Assembly (NCBI RefSeq): GCF_024584435.1
Contig: NZ_CP102197.1
Coordinates: 1,550,001 to 1,614,000, forward strand
Origin: Schaalia odontolytica
GTDB taxonomy: Bacteria; Actinomycetota; Actinomycetes; Actinomycetales; Actinomycetaceae
Direction: 5' to 3'
Length of the DNA stretch: 64,000 nucleotides
Part shown: positions 35,378-43,854 of the stretch, one piece after another
How positions within the stretch are numbered: the first letter of the stretch is position 1
How the letters are laid out: each line of letters opens with the position of its first letter
Translations under genes and position numbers: made by a program
Notes under the pieces: generated by a model
Told to the model about the DNA's origin: nothing
What the model saw: the letters and a program-made list of their open reading frames with translations, nothing else
Database searches by the model: none

Positions 35378-35788
35378 ATGAGCACCCCCGTTCCCGGTTG
35401 GTACGCCGATCCGGCAGGCAGCCCCCAGCTCCGCTGGTGGGATGGCACGCAATGGACGCAGCAGTACCGTCCCGCCAACTCTGAGCAGGCGAGCCCAAAC
35501 GCGCAAGCGAATGCAGCACCCGCATCCCAGGTTGCGGCCCAGGGGCCCGCAACCGCTCAGGGCGCCGCCTCCGGCTACACCCCCGTCGCCGCCAAGCCAC
35601 GCACCAAGGCGACCGGCGGCCAGATAGCGATCGCCGTTCTCTCCTCAGTCCTCGTCATCGTTTTCGGCGTGACCGCGCTACTCTCCGCGGGACTCTTCAT
35701 CCAGAAGGGGCGGGACTACCAGCGCGTTGAAAGCGACCTGCAGCAGGCGCAGCAAGAGCTTGAGCAGGCCAAGGAGGGATCCAAGTGA
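35378..35788 (+). CDS. DUF2510 membrane protein with C-terminal coiled coil (cassette 3, gene A)
   Basis: This 136-residue paralogue is the shortest of the three. DUF2510 is at residues 4-35 (PGWYADPAGSPQLRWWDG), followed by a Gln/Ala linker, a membrane helix (about 80-106) and a coiled coil (about 110-133, LQQAQQELEQAKEGSK). AAAGGAG lies 8 bases before the ATG. Its stop overlaps the next start (GTGA). The tandem order and identical joining of genes support triplication of a two-gene unit. Confidence 0.85.
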   Translation: MSTPVPGWYADPAGSPQLRWWDGTQWTQQYRPANSEQASPNAQANAAPASQVAAQGPATAQGAASGYTPVAAKPRTKATGGQIAIAVLSSVLVIVFGVTALLSAGLFIQKGRDYQRVESDLQQAQQELEQAKEGSK

Positions 35789-36537
35789 GCGATCAGCACA
35801 CCCCGGCGCCGAGCACTCCCGCCGCACCGGCCCCTCTCGTAGCCACGACACCCGCTCGTGAGACGTCCAAGCCCGCAAAGAGCAAGGGACTGTCGATCTT
35901 CAACCGCGTCGCCCTCACACTTATCGTCGTGCTCCTCGCGCTGACGATCGGTCTCTTCGCAGGCGCCGCCCAAAGGAATAAGGCCACGGAAAGGATGCGC
36001 GACGAGATCGAGACGGTCCGCGATCAGACCGAGCAGGTGGCCGCCGCCTCGATAGCGCCCGCCTGGTGCGAGAAGGTCACCGCCGCCAACGCCGACGGGA
36101 TGAAGGACATCTACCAGGAGTACAACCACGCATCCCAACAGGTGAAGGACGCCATCGACAAGCAGTGCGCAACGCGCGTTGACATCGCTCGCATGGTGAG
36201 CAGCCAGCAGGCGGACGCCGCCTTCGATACGTCGAACAGCAGCTGCGCGATCGCCGCGTCCGGTACATCCATCCACTGCTCTGTTGACGTCAAGCCGGCC
36301 AGCGACGGCATCAAGTCGCAGCTGGCGAAGTTCTCGTCAACGACCGTGACGCTGGAGATGTGGTTTGATGACGGGCCCCTGTCCATCACCTTCAACCCGA
36401 AGCATAAGATCGACAACGTCGCCACGGCCACCCTCGACTCCTCCGGCAGCGGAACCGTGGAGTTCGATGCCGACTACGACCCCAGCTGGGGTCAGAAGTA
36501 CGGAATCGGAGTGGTCTCGTTCTTCCCGAACGAGTAG
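35785..36537 (+). CDS. Signal-anchored AWC-domain protein (cassette 3, gene B)
   Basis: The 250-residue third copy has a Pro/Thr/Ala tail, a membrane anchor (about 40-62), a coiled coil (about 65-88) and the AWC domain with cysteines at 95, 128 and 154 (spacing 33 and 26). The fourth cysteine is at 165 rather than near the C-terminus, so this copy is the most diverged. The end reads VVSFFPNE, echoing the WP-containing ends of the other copies. Function is unknown. Confidence 0.82.
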   Translation: MSDQHTPAPSTPAAPAPLVATTPARETSKPAKSKGLSIFNRVALTLIVVLLALTIGLFAGAAQRNKATERMRDEIETVRDQTEQVAAASIAPAWCEKVTAANADGMKDIYQEYNHASQQVKDAIDKQCATRVDIARMVSSQQADAAFDTSNSSCAIAASGTSIHCSVDVKPASDGIKSQLAKFSSTTVTLEMWFDDGPLSITFNPKHKIDNVATATLDSSGSGTVEFDADYDPSWGQKYGIGVVSFFPNE

Positions 36538-36554
36538 CCCGTTCCCTCTCCGGC

Positions 36555-36585
36555 GGTCCCGGTACCCCCTGCGGGTGCCGGGACC
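36555..36585 (+). terminator. Stem-loop after the third cassette
   Basis: GGTCCCGGTACCC pairs with GGGTGCCGGGACC (13 bp, one wobble) 17 bases after the stop. No comparable strong hairpin separates the cassettes from each other, so all three may be read as one unit. Confidence 0.6.
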
Positions 36586-36650
36586 ACTCGCACTGGGGCG
36601 AGGGCCGCCTGGCGGTGGTTAACCCGGCCTGCGGCCGCGCGCTGCGGCGT

Positions 36651-37073
36651 TCAGTAGTGCTCGTGGGAGTCGTAGCCGCGCAACCGATCCAACTCGCGGC
36701 GCTCCTTCTTGGTGGGACGCCCGCTCCCCTTCTCGCGCGTGGCGACGGGAATGTGAACGCGGGGACGTTCCGGCGTGCGATCATCGTAGGCCGTGCGTGC
36801 CTGAGGATACGACAGGCGCCGAGCCAACAGCAGGACGACACCGAGGATGCGGTCGAAGCCCTCGACCCGCAGTCGCACCTCGTCCCCCACCCGGAGCTTG
36901 TGAGCGGCTTTGACCGCCTCCCCGTTCACGCGCACGTGCCCGGCCCGCACGGCCGCAGTGGCCTGCGAGCGAGACTTGAGCTGGCGCGTGGCCCACAGCC
37001 AGGTGTCGACCCGTACGCTCGTTGCGGCCAGCGCGCCCGGGGGGATGGTCACCGTTTCGGGGGTATCGCTCAT
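36651..37073 (-). CDS. S4-domain RNA-binding protein (Hsp15-like)
   Basis: This 140-residue protein has an S4 RNA-binding domain at about residues 20-70 (VRVDTWLWATRQLKSRSQATA, then AGHVRVNGEAVK and VGDEVRL) and a basic tail with GSGRPTKKERRELDRLR. Hsp15 relatives bind stalled 50S subunits; this role is assumed by homology. It lies 7 bases after the permease gene on the same strand. Confidence 0.92.
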   Translation of the reverse strand: MSDTPETVTIPPGALAATSVRVDTWLWATRQLKSRSQATAAVRAGHVRVNGEAVKAAHKLRVGDEVRLRVEGFDRILGVVLLLARRLSYPQARTAYDDRTPERPRVHIPVATREKGSGRPTKKERRELDRLRGYDSHEHY

Positions 37074-37080
37074 GGGAGCC

Positions 37081-39801
37081 CTAATTGATGCGGCGCAGGC
37101 GCCTCTGATGGTGGGGCGTCAGGACGATGGCAACCAGCGCGCACAGCAGGGGCATCCCGATGAGCATCCCTGCCAGCGCCCCCCACGGCACGACCGGCCA
37201 GAGGGTTCCCAGCGTGGGGAAGATGCCGGATCGGGCGAAGGTGATGACCGCGAGGACTCCGACGACGAGTCCCGACAGGACGGCCGTCGGGATCGCGTTG
37301 AGTGCCAGCACGATGCCCTGCCAGGTGGTCACGTGCCGGCGCATGGCCGGGGCCGCCCCAATCGCGTCGAGGGTATCGAGGTCCGGCCGCATGTCGGAGG
37401 CGGACAGGGCGACGACAAGCGCGACCGTGGCCCCCGCAGCAACGATAGCGATGATCGCCGCGACGTAGGGCAGGACGAGGGAGCGCACCGTCGGGACGAT
37501 AACCTGGGCGGATGCTCCCGGCACCTGGCGCGCAATGGTTGCCTGGAAGGCGGAGGCCTCCATGGGACCCACGGGCTTGTCGATGCTCAGCAGTTGGCCC
37601 AGCGGCAGCGACTGGAGGCCCAGGGCCGAGGCCGCAGTCGGCGACAGCACCATGACGTTGATTCGCGTCAGAGGCGAGGCCGCGAAGGACCGGGTCGTCA
37701 TGACGTGCGCGTCGGGTAGCGCATCGTCGGAGGCGCCGGCTGCCTTCGCCTCCGCAATGTCGCTCATATCGAGGCTGCGCAGCTGCACCTGGCCCGCGCC
37801 GTCAATGTACGCCGGATCGGGAACAAGCACCCCTCCGGCGTTGAGCGTCGCGACGGCGCGCACCATGTCGTCGCCGCTGAGGTATCCCGCCTGACGCAGG
37901 AACGTCCCGTCGTCCACCATGTAGGCCAGGTCCAGCTCGGCCATGGTGCCCATGTCGGGGGCGAGCGTGAAGGTTGAGCCGTCGAAGGGCGACACGGCCT
38001 CGACCATGCGCGTCGGTCCGCCCGGACCGCTGTTCCAGACCATGCCGTTGAGCACCGCCTCAGAGGTGATCGTTCGCTCCCCGTCGACCGCCTCGTAGGC
38101 GGCATTGAGAAGCTCGCGGGAACGCTTCACGGAGTCGGTCTTGTCGGTGGTCGAGATGAAGACCTGACCGCGCTGGCCGACGTGGGGACGAGAGTTCCAG
38201 CCGGCCTCGTTGGAGGAGGACAGGGTGATGAGGAGCCCGCAGGCGACGAAGACGGTCGTCAGGATCGAGGCCATGGCCGGGAACGTGCGATGCCCGTTGC
38301 GCACCGCGTCGCGCAACGCGAGGCGCATGCTCATGGAAGCGCGCCCGTGCGGAACACGCCAGCGCGTGAAGACATAGGGAATCGAGCCAATGAGGCCGAC
38401 CTCCACGAGCGCGACTCCGGCGACGAGGGCAAGAATCGAACCGAGCCACGCGGCAATCCCCAGGAGTGGCAGGCCGGCCAGGAGGGCAATCGGGTAGATC
38501 ATGCGACGGCGCACCAGCCGGGAGGGTTCCCACACCCTCCCGCCGATGACGGCGGAGGTGTCGATGCGGGAGGAGGTGTGCGCGGGCGACACGGAGGCGA
38601 GGAGGGAGAGCAGGATCGGCAGAAGCGCGGACAGCGCCAGAGGCCACCAGGGCACGATCCCGATGCCCAGGCCGGACCACAGCCCGATGCCAACCATGGA
38701 GGCGGCGGACAGGAGCACCGAGAAGACGACAGAGTAGGAGCCGATGACGAAACCGTGGGCGATCGTCAGGCGCCGCCCGTCGCTGCGGTCTCCACCGTTG
38801 GCGACGATCATGGCGGCGGTACGCATGACCGAGCGCTGGGCGACCGTGTAGAGGGGCGAGATGAGGAGGATCATCTCGGTGAGGATGAGGAGGATACCGG
38901 CGACGAGGAGCAGGTACTGCCAGGGACTCGCGGTGCGCGTGGATCGGGGCGCCTCGTACTGGGCGATCTGCGCGGGCAGGGCCGAGGCATCGGGTGGGCT
39001 GGCAAGCACGTCGCGGGAGAGAACGGAAAAGCCCGAGGCGTTGAGCTCGCGGACCTTCGCCCACGAGACGGGCGCGGGGCCGGTGACATACCAGGCCGTC
39101 TGCGTCCTCCCGGCGACCGCGAGGCGGTCGATCGGCAACGTGCCGTCACCAACGATCGTGCGTGACGAGCCGCCGATGATTGCGTCAATGACGACGCTAC
39201 CGGACAGCGATTGGGTGGTGCGTTCCTTGGCGAGCGTGAGCGACAGGCTGAGAGTGTCTCCCTCGGAGGCCTTCAGCGTGCGGGCAACATCCTCAGAGAT
39301 CACGGCATGATCGGCTGCGAGCGCGCCGTGGCGTCCTCCCGCTTCGACCCGCGGAGCGTCCAGGGATGCCGTCTGGGTACCGGCGTCCACGGTGATGGCG
39401 GTGCCATCTTGCGCGGTGAGCCGCAGCTGATAGAGGGTGTCAACGGCGATCAGTTGGTCGCCCGGTGGCACCCATGCCGTGAGCGTGTCCATGCCGACGC
39501 GCACCTCCTCGTCGGAGGAGGTCTTCGAGAGCCTATCGGCCGTAAAGTCCTGCTCGAGGGCCGTCGAGGAACGGTGTAGCGTCACCGCCTGAACCGCTGA
39601 ATCGTGTCCGAGCCAGGAAGCCGCCTGGTAACGCTGGGACGTCGTCACGTCCCAGAAGGTGATGGCGGCGATGGCGATGATGATGGGAAGCGAGATGAGA
39701 ATGACCGCGGCGAGCGTGCGCCCAAGGCTTTGGCGCGCGTCGCGAGAGGCGATGCGGAGTACCACTCCCCATCGCCTCATTCGCGCGCTCACTCGACTCA
39801 T
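37081..39801 (-). CDS. FtsX-like ABC transporter permease
   Basis: This 906-residue permease has an N-terminal helix, a large extracytoplasmic domain, a cluster of central helices (about 330-520), a second exterior domain and C-terminal helices, the arrangement of duplicated FtsX/MacB-type exporters. The ATG at 39801 shares one base with the stop of the ATPase gene (TGATG), so they are coupled. With the ATPase and PadR regulator it forms a three-gene unit; such units commonly export peptides or confer resistance to cell-wall antibiotics. Substrate unknown. Confidence 0.9.
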   Translation of the reverse strand: MSRVSARMRRWGVVLRIASRDARQSLGRTLAAVILISLPIIIAIAAITFWDVTTSQRYQAASWLGHDSAVQAVTLHRSSTALEQDFTADRLSKTSSDEEVRVGMDTLTAWVPPGDQLIAVDTLYQLRLTAQDGTAITVDAGTQTASLDAPRVEAGGRHGALAADHAVISEDVARTLKASEGDTLSLSLTLAKERTTQSLSGSVVIDAIIGGSSRTIVGDGTLPIDRLAVAGRTQTAWYVTGPAPVSWAKVRELNASGFSVLSRDVLASPPDASALPAQIAQYEAPRSTRTASPWQYLLLVAGILLILTEMILLISPLYTVAQRSVMRTAAMIVANGGDRSDGRRLTIAHGFVIGSYSVVFSVLLSAASMVGIGLWSGLGIGIVPWWPLALSALLPILLSLLASVSPAHTSSRIDTSAVIGGRVWEPSRLVRRRMIYPIALLAGLPLLGIAAWLGSILALVAGVALVEVGLIGSIPYVFTRWRVPHGRASMSMRLALRDAVRNGHRTFPAMASILTTVFVACGLLITLSSSNEAGWNSRPHVGQRGQVFISTTDKTDSVKRSRELLNAAYEAVDGERTITSEAVLNGMVWNSGPGGPTRMVEAVSPFDGSTFTLAPDMGTMAELDLAYMVDDGTFLRQAGYLSGDDMVRAVATLNAGGVLVPDPAYIDGAGQVQLRSLDMSDIAEAKAAGASDDALPDAHVMTTRSFAASPLTRINVMVLSPTAASALGLQSLPLGQLLSIDKPVGPMEASAFQATIARQVPGASAQVIVPTVRSLVLPYVAAIIAIVAAGATVALVVALSASDMRPDLDTLDAIGAAPAMRRHVTTWQGIVLALNAIPTAVLSGLVVGVLAVITFARSGIFPTLGTLWPVVPWGALAGMLIGMPLLCALVAIVLTPHHQRRLRRIN

Positions 39802-40538
39802 CAATTCCCTGGTGCTGTGTCTGCGAGCAGATCCCTGAGCGTGTCTCCACGCGATCGATCGACGATGCGACCGTCGCGCAGGAAGACCGTCCGATCTGCC
39901 CATGCGGCCATTCGGGCCTCATGAGTCACGAGAATACCGGCTACTCCCGCATCTATGTGATCACGCAACACCAACATGATCTGTTCTCCCGTGTGGGAGT
40001 CGAGAGCCCCGGTCGGCTCGTCGGCAAGAATGACCGAACGGTTACCCACGAGGCCGCGGGCAATGGCGATCCGCTGACGTTGGCCGCCCGAAAGCCTCTC
40101 GGGGAAACGGTCGGCAAGGTCGGCGACGCCGACCTCCTCGAGCGCGGCCATGGCTGCTTCGCGCACCTTCGCGGGGCTGACCCCGTCCAGCTGAAGAGGC
40201 ATCTCAACGTTCTCGAGGGCCGACAGGGAAGGAATGAGGTTGTAGTCCTGAAAGACGTAGCCGATCGAGCGACGGCGCACCTGCGCGCGGCGAACCGCGT
40301 CCATCGTGGCCAGATCGATACCGTTGATGTACACGCTGCCGCACGTCGGGCGCTCAAGCCCGCCCGCGATCGACAACAGCGTTGACTTACCCGATCCCGA
40401 AGGGCCCATAACAGCGAGAAGCTCGCCGGGTGCGACCTCAAGGTCGATCCCGTCGAGCGCTCTCACTCGGATGCCGTCGGCGCCAAACTCGTGTCCGACA
40501 CCCGCCATCCTGATCGGTAGCGGAACAGGCTGGTTCAT
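39801..40538 (-). CDS. ABC transporter ATP-binding protein (MacB/LolD type)
   Basis: The 245-residue ATPase shows Walker A GPSGSGKST, Q-loop VFQDYNLIP, signature LSGGQRQRIAIARGL, Walker B VILADEPTGALD and switch His in LVTHEARMA. It energises the downstream FtsX-like permease. The ATG at 40538 is embedded in the padR stop (TGATG); a GTG three bases earlier is also possible. Confidence 0.95.
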   Translation of the reverse strand: MNQPVPLPIRMAGVGHEFGADGIRVRALDGIDLEVAPGELLAVMGPSGSGKSTLLSIAGGLERPTCGSVYINGIDLATMDAVRRAQVRRRSIGYVFQDYNLIPSLSALENVEMPLQLDGVSPAKVREAAMAALEEVGVADLADRFPERLSGGQRQRIAIARGLVGNRSVILADEPTGALDSHTGEQIMLVLRDHIDAGVAGILVTHEARMAAWADRTVFLRDGRIVDRSRGDTLRDLLADTAPGN

Positions 40539-41143
40539 CACACCCCGGCGCGCTCCGACATACCTGCCTCGGCCTGAGACCAGTTCATCATGCGACCCTT
40601 CGCGGCGGCGAAGGCGGCGCGGCGCGCGGCCTCGGACACCGCACCGGACTCGATGTGGTCAAGCCAGTTGAGTTCTGCCTCAAGGTCAAAAATGTGACGC
40701 TCAAGGATCAGCTTCCAGGCGAGCTCACCCTCATCGGCGGAGGCCTTCAGCCGGGTGACATCGCGCAGGGAACCCAGGGTTGCGCGGCGCTGGGTCTGAA
40801 TCATGGATTCGACGTCGACCGTGGGGTCAGCAGCGGCCACGGCAAGCTTCATGACGAGCTCATCGCGCTCGGGGTGCTCGCGAGGAACAGGGGTGGACCA
40901 CCAAGCGCTGAGGACTTCGCGACCGACGTCGGTCAGCTCAAAGACCTCCGAATCGCGGCCTGCATTGGTCTCGGCGTGAGACACAACCTGGCCGTCGCGC
41001 TCGAGGCGCTGCATCGTCTGGTAGACCTGCCCAATGTTGAGCGGCCATGCTCCGCACGTCTGTTCCTCGAACATCTGCTTCAGGCGGTAGACGCCCGCGG
41101 GCTGCTGCGCAACGAGTGCCAACAGTGCATTGCGAACCGACAT
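40538..41143 (-). CDS. PadR family transcriptional regulator
   Basis: The 201-residue regulator has an N-terminal winged helix (MSVRNALLALVAQQPAGVYRL and IGQVYQTMQRLERDGQVVS) and a C-terminal helical dimerisation domain of the Vir_act_alpha_C type. GGGAGAG precedes the ATG. It is the first gene of a coupled padR-ATPase-permease unit, an arrangement in which PadR normally represses its own exporter until an inducing compound appears. Confidence 0.93.
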   Translation of the reverse strand: MSVRNALLALVAQQPAGVYRLKQMFEEQTCGAWPLNIGQVYQTMQRLERDGQVVSHAETNAGRDSEVFELTDVGREVLSAWWSTPVPREHPERDELVMKLAVAAADPTVDVESMIQTQRRATLGSLRDVTRLKASADEGELAWKLILERHIFDLEAELNWLDHIESGAVSEAARRAAFAAAKGRMMNWSQAEAGMSERAGV

Positions 41144-41620
41144 ATCTCTCCCGTTCGTTGTAGTGACGTGTTAGGCGATCGTGGTTGAACAGTATCTATC
41201 GTACGCCAATTTCGTCGACACAGGGGAGATTTAGCGGTGGCCTAGCTAACACAATCCCTACCGAGTGGTTAAAGACGGCCGTGTGGCATTCCGGGCCATT
41301 CCGAGGAATTGAACCTGTCAGACAATTCGACTCCCAACCGCGTTGCAGAGGATATCGGCGGTTTTCTTAGTCAAACACCAATATTTTTCGCTCACTCGGT
41401 CAGAAGCAGCTCCCGCGCGCCCGCCGCGATCGCCCGACGGAGCGCGCGAACACCCAGGACGCTCTTGACCAAGATGACAGACAAATTCTACTCACAAATC
41501 GTCTCAGATCCCGAGACCTGCCACGCTCCGTGGGCGTCCGCACGTCCGCCGCCCGGCCCATCGGCGACAGCCGGGGCGCTCGCCCGCGAGTACACTGGAG
41601 GCGACCAGGAGGATTCACCG
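41144..41620. other. Divergent intergenic region upstream of padR and an aldo/keto reductase
   Basis: This 477-base gap has locally lower GC content (41,190-41,400). It should hold the padR and reductase promoters. TACACT at about 41592 may be the -10 element of the reductase gene. A stretch near 41260 resembles a tRNA D-arm but does not fold as a tRNA. No gene is supported. Confidence 0.5.
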
Positions 41621-42499
41621 ATGAACGTTCCTATTCCCGGGCAGGCCGCCCCGGCCTCGCCTCCCATCCCCCACCTCACCCTCGCGACGGGCGCCCCTAT
41701 CCCCGTCCTGGGCTTCGGCACCTACAAGATCGCCCCAACCGACGCCTACGACGCGGTGAGCCGCGCACTCGATGCCGGATACCGCCACATCGACACCGCA
41801 CAGATGTACGGCAACGAGGCGGAGGTCGGCGCTGCCCTTGAGGCCTCGGGGATAGCGCGCGAGGAACTCTTCGTCACCACGAAGGTCGACAATTCCAACC
41901 ACGAACCCGAACGAGCAGCCCGATCGATCGCCCATTCCCTGGAGCGGCTACGCACCGACTACGTCGATCTCCTGCTCGTCCACTGGCCCCTTCCCACCCT
42001 CTACGGGGGCAACGTAGCACTGCCGTGGCCGGCCCTCGAAGAGTCCTACGCGGCGGGGCAGGCGCGCGCAATCGGCCTGTCGAACTACGAACGCATCCAC
42101 GTCGAAGCCGTTCGCGCCGTCGCCCGCATCGCCCCGCACGTCCTCCAGGTGGAGGCCCACCCGTTCTTTCCCAACGGCGCGTTGCGCCGCTACGCCCACG
42201 AACTCGGCATGGTCTTTGAGGCCTGGTCGCCGTTGGCGCGCGGTCGGGTCACCACCGACCCAACACTTCTCGAGGTCGCCGAGGAACTTGGCGTCGGACC
42301 CGCGCAGGTCGCCCTACGGTGGGCCCTGGACCGCGGACACGTCGTCTTCCCCAAGACACTCAACCCAACGCGCATGGCCTCCAACATTGACGTCTTCTCG
42401 TTCGCGCTCACCTGCGATCAGCGCAAGCGAATTGACGCCCTCGACTCCGGCGAATCCGGACGCACCGGGTCGCATCCGGCGACCATGGATCGACTGTAG
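41621..42499 (+). CDS. Aldo/keto reductase
   Basis: This 292-residue NADPH-dependent reductase belongs to the 2,5-diketo-D-gluconate reductase-like subgroup. It shows GFGTYKIAPTDAYDAV, the catalytic Asp and Tyr in HIDTAQMYGNE, Lys in FVTTKVDNS, His in LLLVHWPLP, and the cofactor region VVFPKTLNPTRMASNIDVF. AGGAGG sits 7 bases before the ATG. It is followed 19 bases later by a DUF4921/GalT-like gene and may be co-transcribed with it. The substrate is unknown. Confidence 0.94.
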   Translation: MNVPIPGQAAPASPPIPHLTLATGAPIPVLGFGTYKIAPTDAYDAVSRALDAGYRHIDTAQMYGNEAEVGAALEASGIAREELFVTTKVDNSNHEPERAARSIAHSLERLRTDYVDLLLVHWPLPTLYGGNVALPWPALEESYAAGQARAIGLSNYERIHVEAVRAVARIAPHVLQVEAHPFFPNGALRRYAHELGMVFEAWSPLARGRVTTDPTLLEVAEELGVGPAQVALRWALDRGHVVFPKTLNPTRMASNIDVFSFALTCDQRKRIDALDSGESGRTGSHPATMDRL

Positions 42500-42518
42500 G
42501 GGCGGGTACGATACAGGC

Positions 42519-43838
42519 ATGGCTTCCAAGCTCACGCGCGCCGACCGCGCCATCGTGCGTCTGGCCGATGGCACCGTCAAACAACAGAATCTGCTCACCG
42601 GTACCGAAGTGTGGACCGTTCCCGGACGGGGCAACCGTCCGCTGTCCGCCCCGCGCACCGATCACAACCCCATCGACCACGAGGCGGACGGCCACCACTG
42701 CGCATTCTGCTCCGGGCGCTACCTCGAGACTCCGCCGGAGAAGTCTCGCCTCGTGCGCCACCGCGACGGCACCTGGCAGCAACTGAACGGGCTCGGCGCC
42801 GACAGGCTACACAACACGGTCGCCGAGTTCCGACGCATCCCCAACCTCTTCGAGATCGTTTCCTACAACTACTGGCACCTCAACCACGGCCACGTGCCCT
42901 CCGAGGAGGACCGCCATCGCATGGCGCACTACCTTGCCTCGGACGTGGGATACGAGCACGTCATGAACGTTGTGCGGGCACGAATGCTCGCCTCGGGCAT
43001 GAGCGAGGGAGAGTTCGCGGCCACCAGCGAGACCGCGCGGCTCCAGTCCGCCAACGGCTTTTTCTCCGGCGGGCACGATCTCATCGTGGCCAGGCGCCAC
43101 TACGTGGACGGCGCCTCGGAAGCCCACCAGCTCGCCGGATCCGGCACACTCACCCCGGAGGAGCACGCTCACTACACCGCCTACACCGCCCGCTCCATGC
43201 GCGACCTGTACAACCTGGACCCCGCCGTGCGTTACGTCGCCACATTCCAAAACTGGCTGCGGCCAGCCGGGGCCTCCTTCGACCACCTGCACAAGCAGCT
43301 CGTGGCAATCGACGACCTCGCCGTCCAGACGGAGGCCGAGCTGGAACGCCTGCGCGCCCAGCCCGACATCTACGACCAGATCTTCACGGTCGCCGCCACA
43401 CGCAAGCTCCTCATCGCTCAGAACGACCACGCGGTCGCCCTGGCCGGTTTCGGCCACCGATTCCCGGGCATCGCGATCTGGCCGCTGGGCGAGCCGACAA
43501 ACCCCTGGGAAGTCAGCGAGGAAGCCATGGCGGGCATCTCCGATATCCTGCACGCCGCCCACGCGGCGACGGGCGTCGAGGTGCCGGCCAATGAAGAGTG
43601 GTATCACCGCCCGCCGACGGTCTCGACCCCCATGAGGTGGCGGATCCTGCTCAAGTGGCGGATCTCGACGCTGGCCGGATTCGAAGGGGGGACGCGCATC
43701 TACCTCAACACCATCGACCCCTGGAAGGTCGTTGAGCGCACCGTTCCCCGTCTCCTTGAGCTACGCGACAGGGGCATGATTGCCCCCATGCGCATCGGCG
43801 AGGAATGCAAGGTCAGCCCCTCAATGCTGCACGAGTAG
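42519..43838 (+). CDS. DUF4921 family protein, GalT/HIT-like
   Basis: The 439-residue protein resembles galactose-1-phosphate uridylyltransferases of the HIT superfamily. It has a CAFCSGR motif (CxxC, possible zinc site), the NYWHLNHGH segment and a HIT-like FDHLHKQLVAI (near residue 255) in place of the GalT HPHPQ motif. Nucleotidyl transfer or hydrolysis via the histidine is inferred. The length is greater than typical GalT. No other galactose genes are nearby. Confidence 0.8.
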   Translation: MASKLTRADRAIVRLADGTVKQQNLLTGTEVWTVPGRGNRPLSAPRTDHNPIDHEADGHHCAFCSGRYLETPPEKSRLVRHRDGTWQQLNGLGADRLHNTVAEFRRIPNLFEIVSYNYWHLNHGHVPSEEDRHRMAHYLASDVGYEHVMNVVRARMLASGMSEGEFAATSETARLQSANGFFSGGHDLIVARRHYVDGASEAHQLAGSGTLTPEEHAHYTAYTARSMRDLYNLDPAVRYVATFQNWLRPAGASFDHLHKQLVAIDDLAVQTEAELERLRAQPDIYDQIFTVAATRKLLIAQNDHAVALAGFGHRFPGIAIWPLGEPTNPWEVSEEAMAGISDILHAAHAATGVEVPANEEWYHRPPTVSTPMRWRILLKWRISTLAGFEGGTRIYLNTIDPWKVVERTVPRLLELRDRGMIAPMRIGEECKVSPSMLHE

Positions 43839-43854
43839 CGGGCGAGAGCCTCAG

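Noticed and set aside
40665..40685. HAIR-like sequence GTTGAGT...CTCAAG
   Set aside because: The spacing is wrong, the right arm is incomplete and it lies inside the padR coding sequence.
41255..41340. tRNA-like segment (CCGAGTGGTTAAAGACGGCC and a later TTCGACTCC)
   Set aside because: It resembles a D-arm and a T-loop, but no complementary T-stem or acceptor stem can be formed around them.
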